Shown: positions 1 through 10,590 of the stretch, piece after piece | Layout: the number at the start of each line of letters is the position of its first letter | Numbering within the stretch: position 1 is the first letter of the stretch | NCBI GenBank assembly: GCA_010015675.1 | Contig: ML976993.1 | Span: 497,913 to 553,242, forward strand | Reading direction: 5' to 3' | Source of the DNA: Byssothecium circinans | Lineage: Eukaryota > Ascomycota > Dothideomycetes > Pleosporales > Massarinaceae | DNA: 55,330 bases | The notes under the pieces: generated by a model | Told to the model about the DNA's origin: nothing | The model's input: the letters and a program-made list of their open reading frames with translations, nothing else | Databases searched by the model: none | Translations under genes and position numbers: made by a program

Positions 1-199
1 AGTAGTAATACTAGAGAAAAAGAAGCAGAGAGAGTTGCAGCTGAAACAGCAGCAAAAACTCTGCAATCTATGTGTATAGAGTGGCAATTGTAACTAGGTT
101 GATTGAAATAATCACGATTTCTCTGAGGGGTGCGCGTTTTGGCAAGTGATCAGCATCCCTGGGTGATCAGGAACCCTGTACGCTAGCTTAGCAGTATGC

Positions 200-3100
200 T
201 CAAACCCTCACGTCCCCAACCCTCCTCACCAACTCTTCCAAACTCCCACTCCCCCAATCCGTCGCCTTCGCCCGATCACACTCCTCCCACAACCTCTCCA
301 CCAAGACTTTCAATGCGCGTCCCCTGTGATCCCTTTGCTCGAGCATCATCCGTACCCACGCAACGACCCCACACCTCGTAACCAGCGTCGTACTACCTCC
401 CACCGTCGCTGCTCTAAGTAACAACCTCACAATCTTCTCCTTCGCGGTGATGGCACACGACTTGGAGGCATAGTAGCTAAGCACTCGCTCAAAGATGTTG
501 TTCGTGCGGAAAATCTCCATATCGGTAGATGTGCGTAAGGCATCGATGAGGTAGTCGAGAAACCAGTCGACTTCCTTGTGGTAGGAGCCGTCGTCTGTTG
601 GTGGCTCGAGAAGGATGCTGCGGCATAAAGTCCGGGGGAGACCGGCGATGGACCAGGAGGGGCGCTTGGTTAGGAAAGTGTTGACTTTCGGAAAGAGGAA
701 GTGCGATGGGTCGGTGATGACGGGGATACAATGTGCGGCGAAGACGCCTCCAACGTATGGGAAGGGTCCAGTGGAGTAGGCTTCTGTGGACTCTAGGAGT
801 TCTCCGAGGAGGAGGTAAAGCTGTTGGAGATCGCCTTTGTCTTTCTAGAAGATTGTTAGTACTGACGAAGGTTGGGGGCGATGGGAGAACGTACATCAAG
901 CATTGCCATGAGTTGACGGATGTTGGTAGCAGCTTGTAAGCGGATCTCGGGGTGCTTGGAGCAGAGGCATAGGATGAGCTCGCCAACGTCTCCATCATCC
1001 ATGGCTTCTTCAATGTCCTTCTTCCTCCATCGATTGAGTCCAACATGCTTCTCGTCTTCTGCTGGTGGGAGCTCAAGATCCACGGGCGGGGCCTTGGCTG
1101 GCTCTTCTGCCTTGTCTGATGGTACAGGAGAAGTGGTGGATCGTTCAGATCCGCTGAAATCTGCCCCAGTCGCCAACTTCAGGGACTCTTTAGCTTTCTC
1201 TTTGCCCATCTTCCACAGGAATGAGTCCTTCAGCACATCCTGATATGCCTTGTCAGCCGTCTGAACAAGCGAGTCACGGACTGCTTCAAGGACCTTCTCG
1301 TCCTCTCCAATAAGTTTCAGCAGGTAGAGAAGTTTCGACAGCCATTGAGCGAGGGGTTCTGCGGGGTTGCCTTTCTCAGGCTTACCGCCTTTGAAGGGCC
1401 ACTGTTCGACTAACGTCATTAACAACGGGCTGAGGGGTCCAACATCAGAGACCGGCAGCGATATCTTGTCGCAAATATTGTCTAAATCATCAAAGTATTT
1501 GATAGGCAATTTGACGAACCGGGCGCAGCAGTCGTCAATGAACTCGAGTACCGCTGTCGACGAACCGCACGATGAGCTCAGACTAGCAAGAAGCGCCTCA
1601 AGAGCATCTGGTGAAGTCTGCATCTGCAATAGCTCTTGGTCTCGTACAATGGTGACGAGGAGCACTTTGATGCCTGCATAGAGCTCACTTTCAGCGGAGC
1701 TGGCTACGAGCTTGAGCAGCGTGACAAATGGTGAATGTTGAAGGGATTCTAACTATGTCAGTAAATCGATGGTTTTGAAACAACCTATAATACTCACTGT
1801 TTTTCTGCCACCAGCGCACCGATGGTGTGCGCATCGCCATCTGTATCCAATGCTCGAGCTCCATCACACAGAATGCCTTGTCCTCTGCAGATTCCGGCAG
1901 CCTCTCAGCTTGCGTAAGCGCGTTGCACAGCGGCACAGATATATCAAACTTTTCTTCAAGCGCCACTTGCGGCGTCACTTCGTAGTAAAGCCCCAGCAGC
2001 CTGGTGATGGCCTCTCGCTTCAAACCTTTCTGGAAAGCTGGCTGGCGAAAGGTCTTGATCACCGCTTTCATAGGGGGACACCGCTGGCTGAAGTCGCTAA
2101 CAAGCCGCCTCGACGCATTTGCCCATGCTCTTGTTATTTTGTTCGCTCGTTCCGTCTCCATATCCCTCACTACAAGCGAAGCCCGTGCATTTTCAAACTC
2201 TTTCAAGACGGCTCGCAGTTTTCGAAAAGCGACTGCAAGAACCCTCACAGCGAAGAACGAGATAAGGTCTGATTGAGCATTCAAGCACTTGACCAGTACT
2301 TGTTGAGTCAAAGGTTGTGGTAAAATACTTTGAAGAAGACCAGCGAGCGGTGGTGGCTGTTCGCGATAGAATCTCGACACGCCAAAGTATTGCGGTACTG
2401 CGATCTCGATCGTCTGGTAGAGAAATGCGGAGAAACCAATCCAGGTCGACGTGAGCTTCGGGTCATAGTTGAAATCTTGCTTTTGGTAGAAATAATTAGC
2501 GATCAACTCCGGGCATGCTGCGAAAATTTCCGTCACTAGTTCCTGGTGCAGAGTATTCGCATATGGCCGAAGCGACTGTAGGAAGTCAGCCAGTATTAGA
2601 TTTCGAACTGGTCCCGGTCTCTGGTCGATTGCGTCTTGATGTAGGGAATGGTCCGGATCCTCCAACGATGCATCATCGTCATCTTCACTTGTGTGAGGGT
2701 AGAAGCCTTGGGTGGGAAGCATGATCCCGTACGCGGGAGAGGTGCAAACCAAGCGCAGAAACTCATGCGCTATCATATCTGGAGCCTTCTCTCCTTCGAC
2801 CAACGAGCCCTCGAGTGCTTCGCATCGATAGAGACCAGCGATATGTGACAAAGCTCTTCCATTCAATATTCGGCTCTTGACATGCCGTGGGATGACCTTG
2901 TCGAGGAATATGTGGTTTGTCAAAACGTCGAATATTTCACCAATGAGGAACGGCGGGTCGGTAGTGAGGTGATCGAGCACCGCCCGGACAACATCCTTAT
3001 TTGACACAATCTCGATCTTTGCGCGCTCGTCCTGGTACTTCAAGTGCGCGAGCAGGTACCGGACAGACGTGGTCCTAATACTAGGCTTCCGCTGCAGCTC

Positions 3101-3856
3101 GAGCGCCGTCTGCCCTGTAGAGACTTTCCAGGTTGCTATGTTTCGAGCAAGAATTTTCGGTTCGAGGGTGAAGTCTTTCCTAGAGTATACGGTCCTTGCA
3201 AATGCGCCCTCGTTGAATTTGGTAATTTCGATGAGCAGTCGTAGCGCCGGAAGAATGACCTGCTCTTTTGAAGTGGGCGCGGAAAGACTGCGGACGAGAC
3301 GTCGCGCGACAGAGGGTTGCAATACAGTTTTGCATAGCAGCGCCCCATACGGGTTGAAATCGGCGTGGGTAGCAAAGACCTTGAAAAGCAAGGCGAGGAC
3401 GGCGGTAACCTGGGCGAGCAGCGCCTCGAAGTTGGTCTCGGCAGCATAGTCCCAAGCTTGCGTGAACTGTGACAGCAACGTAGTGTCTCTCTCATGCTTC
3501 CCCTGCTCCTTTTGCGTGTCGAGGTATTCGCGCAGTATGGCACGCTTGCGGGGTATGGCGTCTTCTTCAGCAGAGTACAGGATGGAATCGAGGAATCTCT
3601 TGATCAGACCAAGACCTAGAATGGTCAGCTATGGCTCTTCGAAGAACTGCATGTACTTACCGCCGCGGAAGGCAGAAGCAGAGCCTTGGTCAAAGACCAG
3701 TTCCCTCTGCAGCTGTCGCGCGGAGGTGACCTCGTTCTCCGCAATTGCAACTGCTGGATAATCTCGTTCGTGGGAATTGTCCGTCCTCTGTCGCTTCGCC
3801 TGTCGGCCGATGTGCGCAGCCTTCGGGTTGGCCTCAAAGACGGTGCGTTTCCCCAT
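200..3856 (-). CDS. URB1: Nucleolar pre-ribosomal-associated protein 1 (Urb1/Npa1)
   Basis: Four exons give a protein of about 1170 residues. Introns are at 3616-3660, 1749-1797 and 845-894; the last has a perfect TACTAAC branch point. The start is the ATG opening MGKRTVFEANPK. The long middle exon is an alpha-helical repeat region matching the Urb1/Npa1 N-terminal domain (PF11707). The last two exons, around FPYVGGVFAAHCIPVITDP, match the conserved C-terminal domain (PF16201). In yeast, Npa1/Urb1 is a scaffold of an early pre-60S complex in the nucleolus, with Npa2, Rsa3, Nop8 and the helicase Dbp6. The protein is shorter than yeast Npa1 (about 1760 residues); I take this as usual for filamentous fungi, from memory. 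The family call is firm; the exact domain limits are estimates. Confidence 0.88.
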
Positions 3857-4732
3857 GGCGGTAGAATTGCCTCGTGCGCCGGCGCGGTAGCCTCCAGCTT
3901 CTGAAAGTTCGACTTGGAGAGATTATTTTGATACCCCGGTAGGCGCTAAGCCGAGAGTAGGCAAGCGCAGCCCACCCCTCACGTCCTCCGAGATCACAAC
4001 TAAGATGAGATGACCACTTCACTCCCCTCCACCTACGACATGTTGGAACTCTCCCATCAGCGTGGCGTCTACCCCACCTATCTACCGCCCTTTCACCTTT
4101 CCCTTCACTTTCACCCTCGTCTGAACTCATTTCTTGCCTGTACCTAATGGCTTGACGTCCTTAGACCGCTGTCTCCTAATATATCCGCTCTTGTTCTATG
4201 GCATTTCATTCTTTCCTCTTCTCTTACGCTTTGCTCCCAAGTTATTCTGCTCTCTCGATCACTGGTCGTCTTCTCGTTTGTTCTCACAGTAAACCTGGCG
4301 ACCTCGCAAACAGCCATGACAGGCCTCCATTGAAAGTCATCTGCAAGGGACTATGTCACCCCCTCCTTTTCTATCTAACCTATGGCTCGAAGAATTCCTT
4401 TTATTCGATATTTCTCCAGCGCACTCACTTAGCTCAGCCAAGTTCGTCTTCAAGTTTCAAAAATCGGTAAGACGTCGACAACGATAATTACACCGAGTAT
4501 GGAGCTGAAGCACAATAGTCTCTCTAATACACAAACCCCCAGGCGTATACTACTAAAACCCTCCGAGATGTTCACGCCGTCCGTCCCGCCTGTCTCCGCC
4601 AGACCACTACCCCCACTCACCCACCTTTTCGCAAACAACCATCGCCAAAAGCGCAGAAACAAAATCGCACGCAAAAAAAAAAAAAAAACCGGAATGAAAA
4701 TAAATAAAAATTTGGCAAACAAAGCCCCTAAC
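3857..4732. other. Intergenic, upstream of URB1
   Basis: This is the 5' side of URB1. It has pyrimidine-rich tracts and an uninterrupted run of 16 A at 4673-4688. Open frames here are low-complexity (for example a Phe/Leu-rich one read from the A-run) and I do not regard them as genes. Confidence 0.6.
4673..4688. repeat. A16 homopolymer
   Basis: Sixteen consecutive A on the plus strand (T16 on the minus strand), lying beyond two shorter T6 runs that follow the candidate RNA on the minus strand. It would act as a fail-safe terminator for any polymerase III transcript reading leftwards. Confidence 0.85.
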
Positions 4733-4895
4733 AAAAAATTTGTCCAAAAAATTGCACATGCTGGCCAGCTGTGTACTCAGGGAATCGAACCTGGAATAAT
4801 GGACCTGACACCGGGGGAAAACACAAAGGTTTCGGCAGCCCTTTCGAACGCAGCCACTTCGAGCGCCCGCCTCCCAGGACTATCCCTGAGTAATT
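4733..4895 (-). ncRNA. Candidate structured RNA, possibly Pol III-transcribed
   Basis: On the minus strand a perfect 10-bp inverted repeat, TACTCAGGGA (4892-4883) with TCCCTGAGTA (4783-4774), closes a 119-nt segment. Inside it a second helix, CCTGG (4878-4874) with CCAGG (4794-4790), continues the stem across an asymmetric internal loop. The 3' side holds GGTTCGATTCC (4791-4781), a good match to the polymerase III box B. Downstream lie a palindromic hairpin (GCTGGCCAGC, 4770-4761) and T6 runs at 4751-4746 and 4738-4733. A TATATAA box sits about 30 bp upstream of the stem. No normal tRNA fold is possible (no acceptor partner, no box A), and I cannot match it to 5S, U6, SRP, RNase P or MRP RNA. 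Both ends are inferred. Confidence 0.33.
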
Positions 4896-4921
4896 GTTAA
4901 AACTTTCTCGCCGTAAATAAC

Positions 4922-4928
4922 TTATATA
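4922..4928 (-). promoter_or_regulatory. TATA box before the candidate RNA
   Basis: TATATAA on the minus strand, 30 bp before the outer closing base pair of the inverted repeat at 4892. That is the spacing of TATA boxes upstream of fungal polymerase III genes such as U6. This reading is an inference from spacing only. Confidence 0.3.
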
Positions 4929-4929
4929 G

Positions 4930-5835
4930 TAGGATAAAAGCGCAATATTGCAGAATAATGTGGTGTTTGCAAGATGGCGGTGGGCGAGGTGGGGCGGGGT
5001 ACCTGCGCGCAGGTACCGCAGATGAGGCGAGGGACAAACGTTTTGCAAACGCGATGGAGCGGGGTCGTAGGAAGATGCGATGAAGGGTTGCGGCGCTGCT
5101 GTATGTAGGCGGGACTGCGTCTGGGAGGGTTGGGGATATGTCTTTTGCTCGCCTTCATTTGGATCTTTGCCTGTAGACCTTGTGAGGGTATCGTGAGATG
5201 GCCGTACACTATACTGGACTCTTCCTCTTGCTCGGACAGTCCTTTCTTGTACCAGACCTTGTGCATGTGCATGGATGGTGAAGGGTAAACGGTCGCCAGG
5301 CAGAGATACTGTCAATATGCCAGATAGAGACTTGACAATGACGGGTCTTCTCAGTGACTTGACTTCACTGTTCTGGCCAGAACATGCCATTGTCTATAGT
5401 ACGGACAATAGGCCTGCCTGATTTACGTTGGCAGCCTTGTCGCCGCCTGCTTTGTAGAAGCAGTCATGGCTTCAAGAGCTAAGATACGGTACATGCGCAG
5501 CTGGAACTTTTACGCTTCAAACATTCACATTCACGTTCACATGGGCGTCTCACACTCACTTTTTCGATTGCAAGCTAAACGAGCGGTGGATCTTTTAGTG
5601 TGCATCGCTTGTCTTGGCTATTTTATCATGTAGAGAGAGAGAGAGAGAGAGGTACTTCATATCAAGCGATACACTTTCGTCCACGGCGTTCGTATATCCC
5701 AGAACAATGCAACATCACCCCATAACAACCCACATATTCGTTCACCTCATCAATACTCTACTTCCGCATCTATCCGCACCCTCCATCCCCCTTCCCCACC
5801 TACACAGCCGCCATCCCCATCCCCGCTCCACCAAC
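4930..5835. other. Intergenic, 3' of the gephyrin-type gene
   Basis: No convincing gene. A 220-codon minus-strand open frame spans part of this region and the candidate RNA, but it is Pro/Ser/His-rich without domain character. A (GA)10 microsatellite lies at 5632-5651. Confidence 0.5.
5632..5651. repeat. (GA)10 microsatellite
   Basis: Perfect AG dinucleotide repeat of 20 bases in the spacer beyond the 3' end of the gephyrin-type gene. Confidence 0.9.
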
Positions 5836-7947
5836 TTACCCAACAACCCCCACCCTCCCCATCAAAAGCGCCTCAACACTCTCCCCCTTCCCCACCTTCC
5901 CCTCCCCCCTCGGCAAACACAAAAGCGCATTCGCCCCTCTAAAACTCCCAATCCGACTACTCCTCTGCCCGCCCGTCGAAGCCGCATAAATCCTCCCATC
6001 CGCCCCGACCCCAACGACAGCACGATGGTACTCAGGCCGTCCCCTATCCATGCTCACATCTTCTTCCAGCACAACTTTCACCTTCGGCAAACCAACCGGC
6101 GTGATCCCGCTCTGTTGATGTAACGAGGGCAGCACGAAGAGGTGGAATGTCACGACTGCGGAAGCGGGGTTGCCTGGGAGGGAGAAGATGGTTTTATGTG
6201 TTCGCGTTGATGTGTGAGAGGAAGATGAGGAGGAGTGCTTTGTGGGGATCGTGGCGAAGGTGGTGGGTTTACCGGGCTTCATGTTTACGCGGCCGAAGTG
6301 TATGGTTCCGCCTAGCGAGCGCTCGATGGTGGGTTTGAGGAGGTCGAGTTCGCCCATGGAAACGCCGCCTGAAGTTAGTATTACGTCGGCTTTTAGGAGG
6401 GCGGAGCGGAGGGTTTGTTCTAGGTCTCCTGGCCTGTGGCTTAGATTAGTATGTGTATGCATGGAGGAATGGTGGGTTGAGAAGGATGTGGGGAGGGCGT
6501 ACTTGTCTGATACGATTCCGAGATCTACAGCTTCGAAGCCGTGGCCTCGTATTGCTGTGAGGAGAGTTGGTCGGTTTGTATCGCGTACTTCGCCTAGCTT
6601 GAGGGCTTCTGCACGGTCGTGCGGAATTATCTCGTCGCCGGTGCTCAGGACGCCGATGATAGGTCTTTTGTAGACTGAGACTTCGAGTGTGCCGACCGAT
6701 GCTAGTAGTCCGAACTCGCCACCAACTACAGTGATGCCTTCTCCTTTCTTCAAGATAATGTCGCCTTCTTTGACATCACTACCTACTTCTCTTACATTCT
6801 CTCCAGACTTGATCTCAGAAGTCAGGATCTCGATTTCTTTCTCTTCCTTCCCGTCGTCAGTCTGGGAGACAAGAACGGTATCTTCGACCATGACTACAGC
6901 ATCAGCGCCTGGGGGAAGCGGTGCACCGGTAGTAATCCTCGCAATTTCTCCTTCCTTTAGTTCTTTAACATCGCCAGCCTGTGCATGCGAAACCAGGGCT
7001 ACGGGATATATGCCTTTTTCAAACTTGCCTGATGTAGGGATCTTGATAGCGTAGCCGTCGACGATGCTGGCGCGGAAAGCGGGAACTGATTCTATGGCTT
7101 TGACGTCTTCGGCGAGTACAGAGCCTATGAGTGATAAGTCGACAGGTACTTTTTCGATAATGGGGGTTGGTGTTTGCTCGGCGATGAGTCTTAGGGCGTC
7201 GTTGACCTCGAGCATGGGATATGGTGAGGATCGATATCTCCGGGTTGGTCCTGCATTCGGGTCATTCGACTGTGGCCGCTCGTTTGGTCTGGTATGGGCT
7301 CTTGGAACGGCGTGGCTGCCATGTCCATGGGAGTGATCGTGTCCGTGTGCATGGTGATGGTGGTCATGCTGATGTCCCCCGGTTGTTCCACCAGACGAAG
7401 ACACCCCAGCTTCAGCTTCAAGCTTCTTCACCCCGCCAGCATGCAAAGGTCTCGATGCCGCACCAGCAGCCTGAACGCAAGCATGCGGCAACAACTTAAG
7501 CACAGCTTCCAAATTCTCCTTCGCTCCTTTCGGCGATCCAGGTAAAGTAATGACAAGTGTGCTCTTCCTAACACCCGCCACTGGTCTCGCCATCAACGCA
7601 AAAGGCGTGACTTCAAATGAACTCGACAGCATGCCATGCACGATGCCTAGGGCCTGCTTATCCAAAAGCGGCCCAACTGCTTCAGGCGTAACATCCTCTC
7701 TCGCAAATCCCGTGCCCCCGCTCGTAACAATCAAATTCATAAACTCTTCGCCATCAGTCCATCCTCGAACTTGCTTCTGGATCTCGATGACACTATCTGG
7801 AATAATCTTGGTGGCACTGACTTCCCATTGGTCGTTGCCGAGGTCGGAGAACGCTGATTGGAGTGCTGGGATACATTTGTCTGTTGAAGGGTCTTTGGAG
7901 GCGGTTTCGGAGACTATGAGAATGGCGGCTTTGAGCTTGGTGGACAT
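5836..7947 (-). CDS. cnxE: Gephyrin-type molybdenum cofactor synthesis protein (MogA-MoeA fusion)
   Basis: It adenylates molybdopterin (N-terminal G domain) and inserts molybdate (C-terminal E domain), the last steps of molybdenum cofactor synthesis needed by nitrate reductase and xanthine dehydrogenase. The G domain spans about residues 5-160, with TSGGTG at 75-80 and GSPKGAKE near 137. The E domain follows from about 235, with TTGAPLPPGADAVV, SGGVSMGE, KPGKPTTFA and LPGNPASAVV. The order G then E is as in animal gephyrin and opposite to plant Cnx1. A linker at about 192-212 has 12 His in 21 residues. A probable 69-nt intron at 6434-6502 (GTACGC...CCACAG, CTAAT branch) is in frame and stop-free; splicing gives 680 residues, retention 703. 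I chose the ATG at MSTKLKAAIL because the upstream 17 codons are not conserved-looking. Confidence 0.9.
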   Translation of the reverse strand: MSTKLKAAILIVSETASKDPSTDKCIPALQSAFSDLGNDQWEVSATKIIPDSVIEIQKQVRGWTDGEEFMNLIVTSGGTGFAREDVTPEAVGPLLDKQALGIVHGMLSSSFEVTPFALMARPVAGVRKSTLVITLPGSPKGAKENLEAVLKLLPHACVQAAGAASRPLHAGGVKKLEAEAGVSSSGGTTGGHQHDHHHHAHGHDHSHGHGSHAVPRAHTRPNERPQSNDPNAGPTRRYRSSPYPMLEVNDALRLIAEQTPTPIIEKVPVDLSLIGSVLAEDVKAIESVPAFRASIVDGYAIKIPTSGKFEKGIYPVALVSHAQAGDVKELKEGEIARITTGAPLPPGADAVVMVEDTVLVSQTDDGKEEKEIEILTSEIKSGENVREVGSDVKEGDIILKKGEGITVVGGEFGLLASVGTLEVSVYKRPIIGVLSTGDEIIPHDRAEALKLGEVRDTNRPTLLTAIRGHGFEAVDLGIVSDKYALPTSFSTHHSSMHTHTNLSHRPGDLEQTLRSALLKADVILTSGGVSMGELDLLKPTIERSLGGTIHFGRVNMKPGKPTTFATIPTKHSSSSSSHTSTRTHKTIFSLPGNPASAVVTFHLFVLPSLHQQSGITPVGLPKVKVVLEEDVSMDRGRPEYHRAVVGVGADGRIYAASTGGQRSSRIGSFRGANALLCLPRGEGKVGKGESVEALLMGRVGVVG

Positions 7948-8407
7948 GGTAGGGAAATCGGCCTGAGAATGGAGATGGGCGAAGGAAATGTGAATCAATC
8001 GAAATGGTGGAGTAGCTTGGAGCTTGGGCCACTTTCAAGGTCGATCAAATTGGTATTGCGCATGGTCACAGCAAATGTAGATGCAGAGCCGTAAGACTAA
8101 GGAGCTCCTAGAAATATCGTCATTTTATCAAAGTTATAAGAAATTGTTCCTTAATATTTGACTCATTTGATCTTAATAGCAACGCCGATGCCAATGATAC
8201 ATGCATTATACAAGTCCCTTCCTGCCTCCATCCCCGCCCGTTCCAAGCCGTATGTACATCCTACGACCTCCATGAGTGCTGCATGGGTCCTCAATGCTTG
8301 CACTTCGTTGCGCCTCCCACATCGATCACTCTGTTGGCGGACCGCGCCTACCAAGTCCCCCATGAGCTCACAGCTTGCATGTGAACTCCTGTCTTCTCAT
8401 GAATCGT
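7948..8407. other. Intergenic, promoter of the gephyrin-type gene
   Basis: Lies between the 5' end of the molybdenum cofactor gene and the 3' end of the V-ATPase gene, both on the minus strand. I see no gene in it. Confidence 0.6.
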
Positions 8408-9207
8408 CTATTCAAATTCTGGAGCGTTACTTTGCACGAGCAGTCCAATAATAAGGCCGAAAAGTCCGAGAATAGAACTAAAGATTTCAATGACGAGAAT
8501 CTTGACGAACCTGCGTCCACATTAGCTTTGTCTTTACTAAAGATCTGGACATGTTCTCACAGCGAAGGATCCGCTGCATCTGCCAACGCGGCGCTACTTC
8601 CGTTGATACCGACTGAAACACCGCAGATCAAGTTGCACATGCCGACCGTCAAGCCCGCCCAGAACAGCGCAAATCCGGTGTAGTAGTTCTTCGGCGTGTA
8701 AAGGACCTGTGCGTCTGCAATGTATGCAAGCTTCGACGAGAAAATGATGGCCATAATGACGCCGTAGATGGCGACCACTTCACAGAAGATGATGGAGATC
8801 AAGTTCTTCGTTCGTATCCGCGGGGCTTTGACACCACCTCCCACGATGGAAGAGCCAGTTGTAAAGATTCCCCTTGCTTGTATTAGCGCTGCGATTCTCC
8901 TGCCTCAATAATTGTGGACGCACCATGCCGACCCGACGACGGAGAGGCCTATGCAGAGGCCGATGCCTAAACTCGCCCACGTGTATGGGTTTATGCTTTC
9001 GATGAATTGTCCGACCTGAAGACTTTGTTCAGCTTTAACTACTGGGTATATGGAAGCGCGTCGCATACGTTGAAGGCTTCACCCTCGCCGTTGAAGAGCA
9101 TGTCTGTGGTTGTTAGCCATCGCCTGCTTGCAGTCCGCATCGCACTTACACAGGCCGACGACGCCCAGGGCCGCCGTGGTGCCGCCCAGACCATAGGAGA
9201 GAGACAT
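8408..9207 (-). CDS. VMA16: V-type ATPase proteolipid subunit c''
   Basis: Membrane rotor subunit of the vacuolar proton pump. Five exons encode 199 residues; introns are at 9104-9149, 9016-9068, 8873-8923 and 8511-8560. The protein has about five hydrophobic segments. [27 protein letters not shown] begins the first proteolipid repeat at 8845-9010. [18 protein letters not shown] carries the proton-binding Glu. The last exon, from [18 protein letters not shown], is nearly identical to yeast Vma16. It differs from subunits c and c' by the extra N-terminal segment [14 protein letters not shown]. An in-frame ATG 37 codons upstream exists, but the shorter start fits family members better. It shares a 241-bp promoter with TOA2. 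Confidence 0.92.
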
Positions 9208-9448
9208 TTCGACAGCGTGAGTATCTGTAACAAATGGTGTGAATGCGGGCTGCCTGTCGCTCGTCCTGTGATGGATGCTGCGCGGCAAGCTGATGATGCT
9301 GGCTCGTCGACGGAACAAGCCGTTAGTCCTTTCATGGCTTAGTCACGGCTGCAACCAACATCAAAGCCGCCTGTGGTGCCGCCTCCATTCCTCCAGCACT
9401 CCTCCCCACGACCCATCGCGCCCTTCCCCCATACACCAGCTCGACGCC
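9208..9448. promoter_or_regulatory. Bidirectional promoter VMA16-TOA2
   Basis: Only 241 bp separate the two divergent start codons, so both 5' untranslated regions and core promoters must share it. I see no clear TATA box. Confidence 0.6.
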
Positions 9449-10004
9449 ATGGCTACCGCGAATGCCGCCGATTCAAAGTACTACGAGTTGTACCGTCGAA
9501 GCAGGTTAGCGCGCATCTGGAGGTCTGACAAAGCGGGCTTTGGCTGACGGCAGATAGTGTCGGCGGTGCCCTCACAGACACGCTGGACAACCTGATCACG
9601 GAGCGCCGAATCGAGCCCCAGCTTGCGATGAAGATTCTAGCAAACTTCGACAAGGCGGTTGCGGAGGCACTAGCAGACAAGGTCAAAGCGCGGTTGACGT
9701 TCAAGGTGGGTCGGGGTACTTCCGCTGAGGTGGGGAACGGTGTGCTGATATGGGGTCTCTTTGCAGGGCCATCTCGATACGTACCGCTTCTGCGACGACG
9801 TCTGGACGTTCATCATTAAGGATATCAACTTCAAGCTCGACGGCACGGGCCAGGTACACGCCGATCGCGTCAAGATCGTTAGCTGCAACACCAAGCGTCC
9901 TGGAGAGGTTTGAGCGGATATCCTCTGCTCGTAGTCTTTGCTGGCGTGTGGCTAAACGAGACTCACAGGAAGCAAGATCTGCAGAGCCTACCGAAGATTC
10001 CTAG
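9449..10004 (+). CDS. TOA2: TFIIA gamma subunit (small subunit)
   Basis: General RNA polymerase II factor that stabilises TBP on the promoter. Exon 1 encodes [18 protein letters not shown]; introns follow at 9505-9557 (GTTAGC donor) and 9706-9766. Signature segments are [44 protein letters not shown] and [13 protein letters not shown]. The 3' end is ambiguous. Read through, the frame stops at 9911-9913 after PGEV (116 residues). A plausible third intron at 9908-9968 (GTTTGA donor, GCTAAAC branch, CACAG) gives [14 protein letters not shown] and 126 residues, ending at 10004. Most family members I recall end soon after KRPGE, so either is possible. Confidence 0.9.
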
Positions 10005-10590
10005 GCGATCAGCCTTGCGGCCATGGTACACAGTATAAGTATTGGATGAATCACATGGTGAACCTGGCCATTAAAGAACAAAACGAATGAGCTGGTGGGC
10101 GCACGCAAATGCCGTTGGTTGGTCGCTCCGATACTGGGCATTTCTCGTTGGCGTTGTATGGCTCTGGGGAACACGGATACCTTCGGCTTGAGTGGTTTGG
10201 CGTTCACAATGATAGACCAACAGGAGCGTATGGATATACTTATGTCTATATCTCCAATGCACCGCCTCAATGGCACATCTTAACTTGAGTGAGTCGAGAC
10301 GTAAAGGTTAGATTGTACGTGTTACGGCGGAAACGAGCAATGAAAATGATTTCTACAAGACGTGCATACTTATATTTGAAATCGATTTACCCACTCTGTA
10401 TGTGCTCACTCTTCAGGTGTACCAACGACACATATATATCCCACCACACCATTCCGAAATGTCGGAATCCAATGCTGACGAATACGGTCGGCCCGGAACC
10501 TCATCCCTGCACTACACTTGACTTCATTCCGTCCATCCCAACTCATCCCTCATCCCACTTCTCTCACGGAGACAATTCGCACCACTCGCT
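10005..10590. other. Intergenic, promoter of the TMEM42-like gene
   Basis: No gene seen. CT-rich stretches precede the downstream start codon. Confidence 0.5.

Noticed and set aside
4774..4892. tRNA gene on the minus strand, because of GGTTCGATTCC
   Set aside because: The T-stem pairs poorly with a 7-base loop, no acceptor partner for AGTACAC exists upstream, and there is no box A. Kept only as a general structured-RNA candidate.
4728..5390. Minus-strand open frame of 220 codons
   Set aside because: Pro/Ser/His-rich without domain character, and it runs through the candidate RNA and T-rich sequence.
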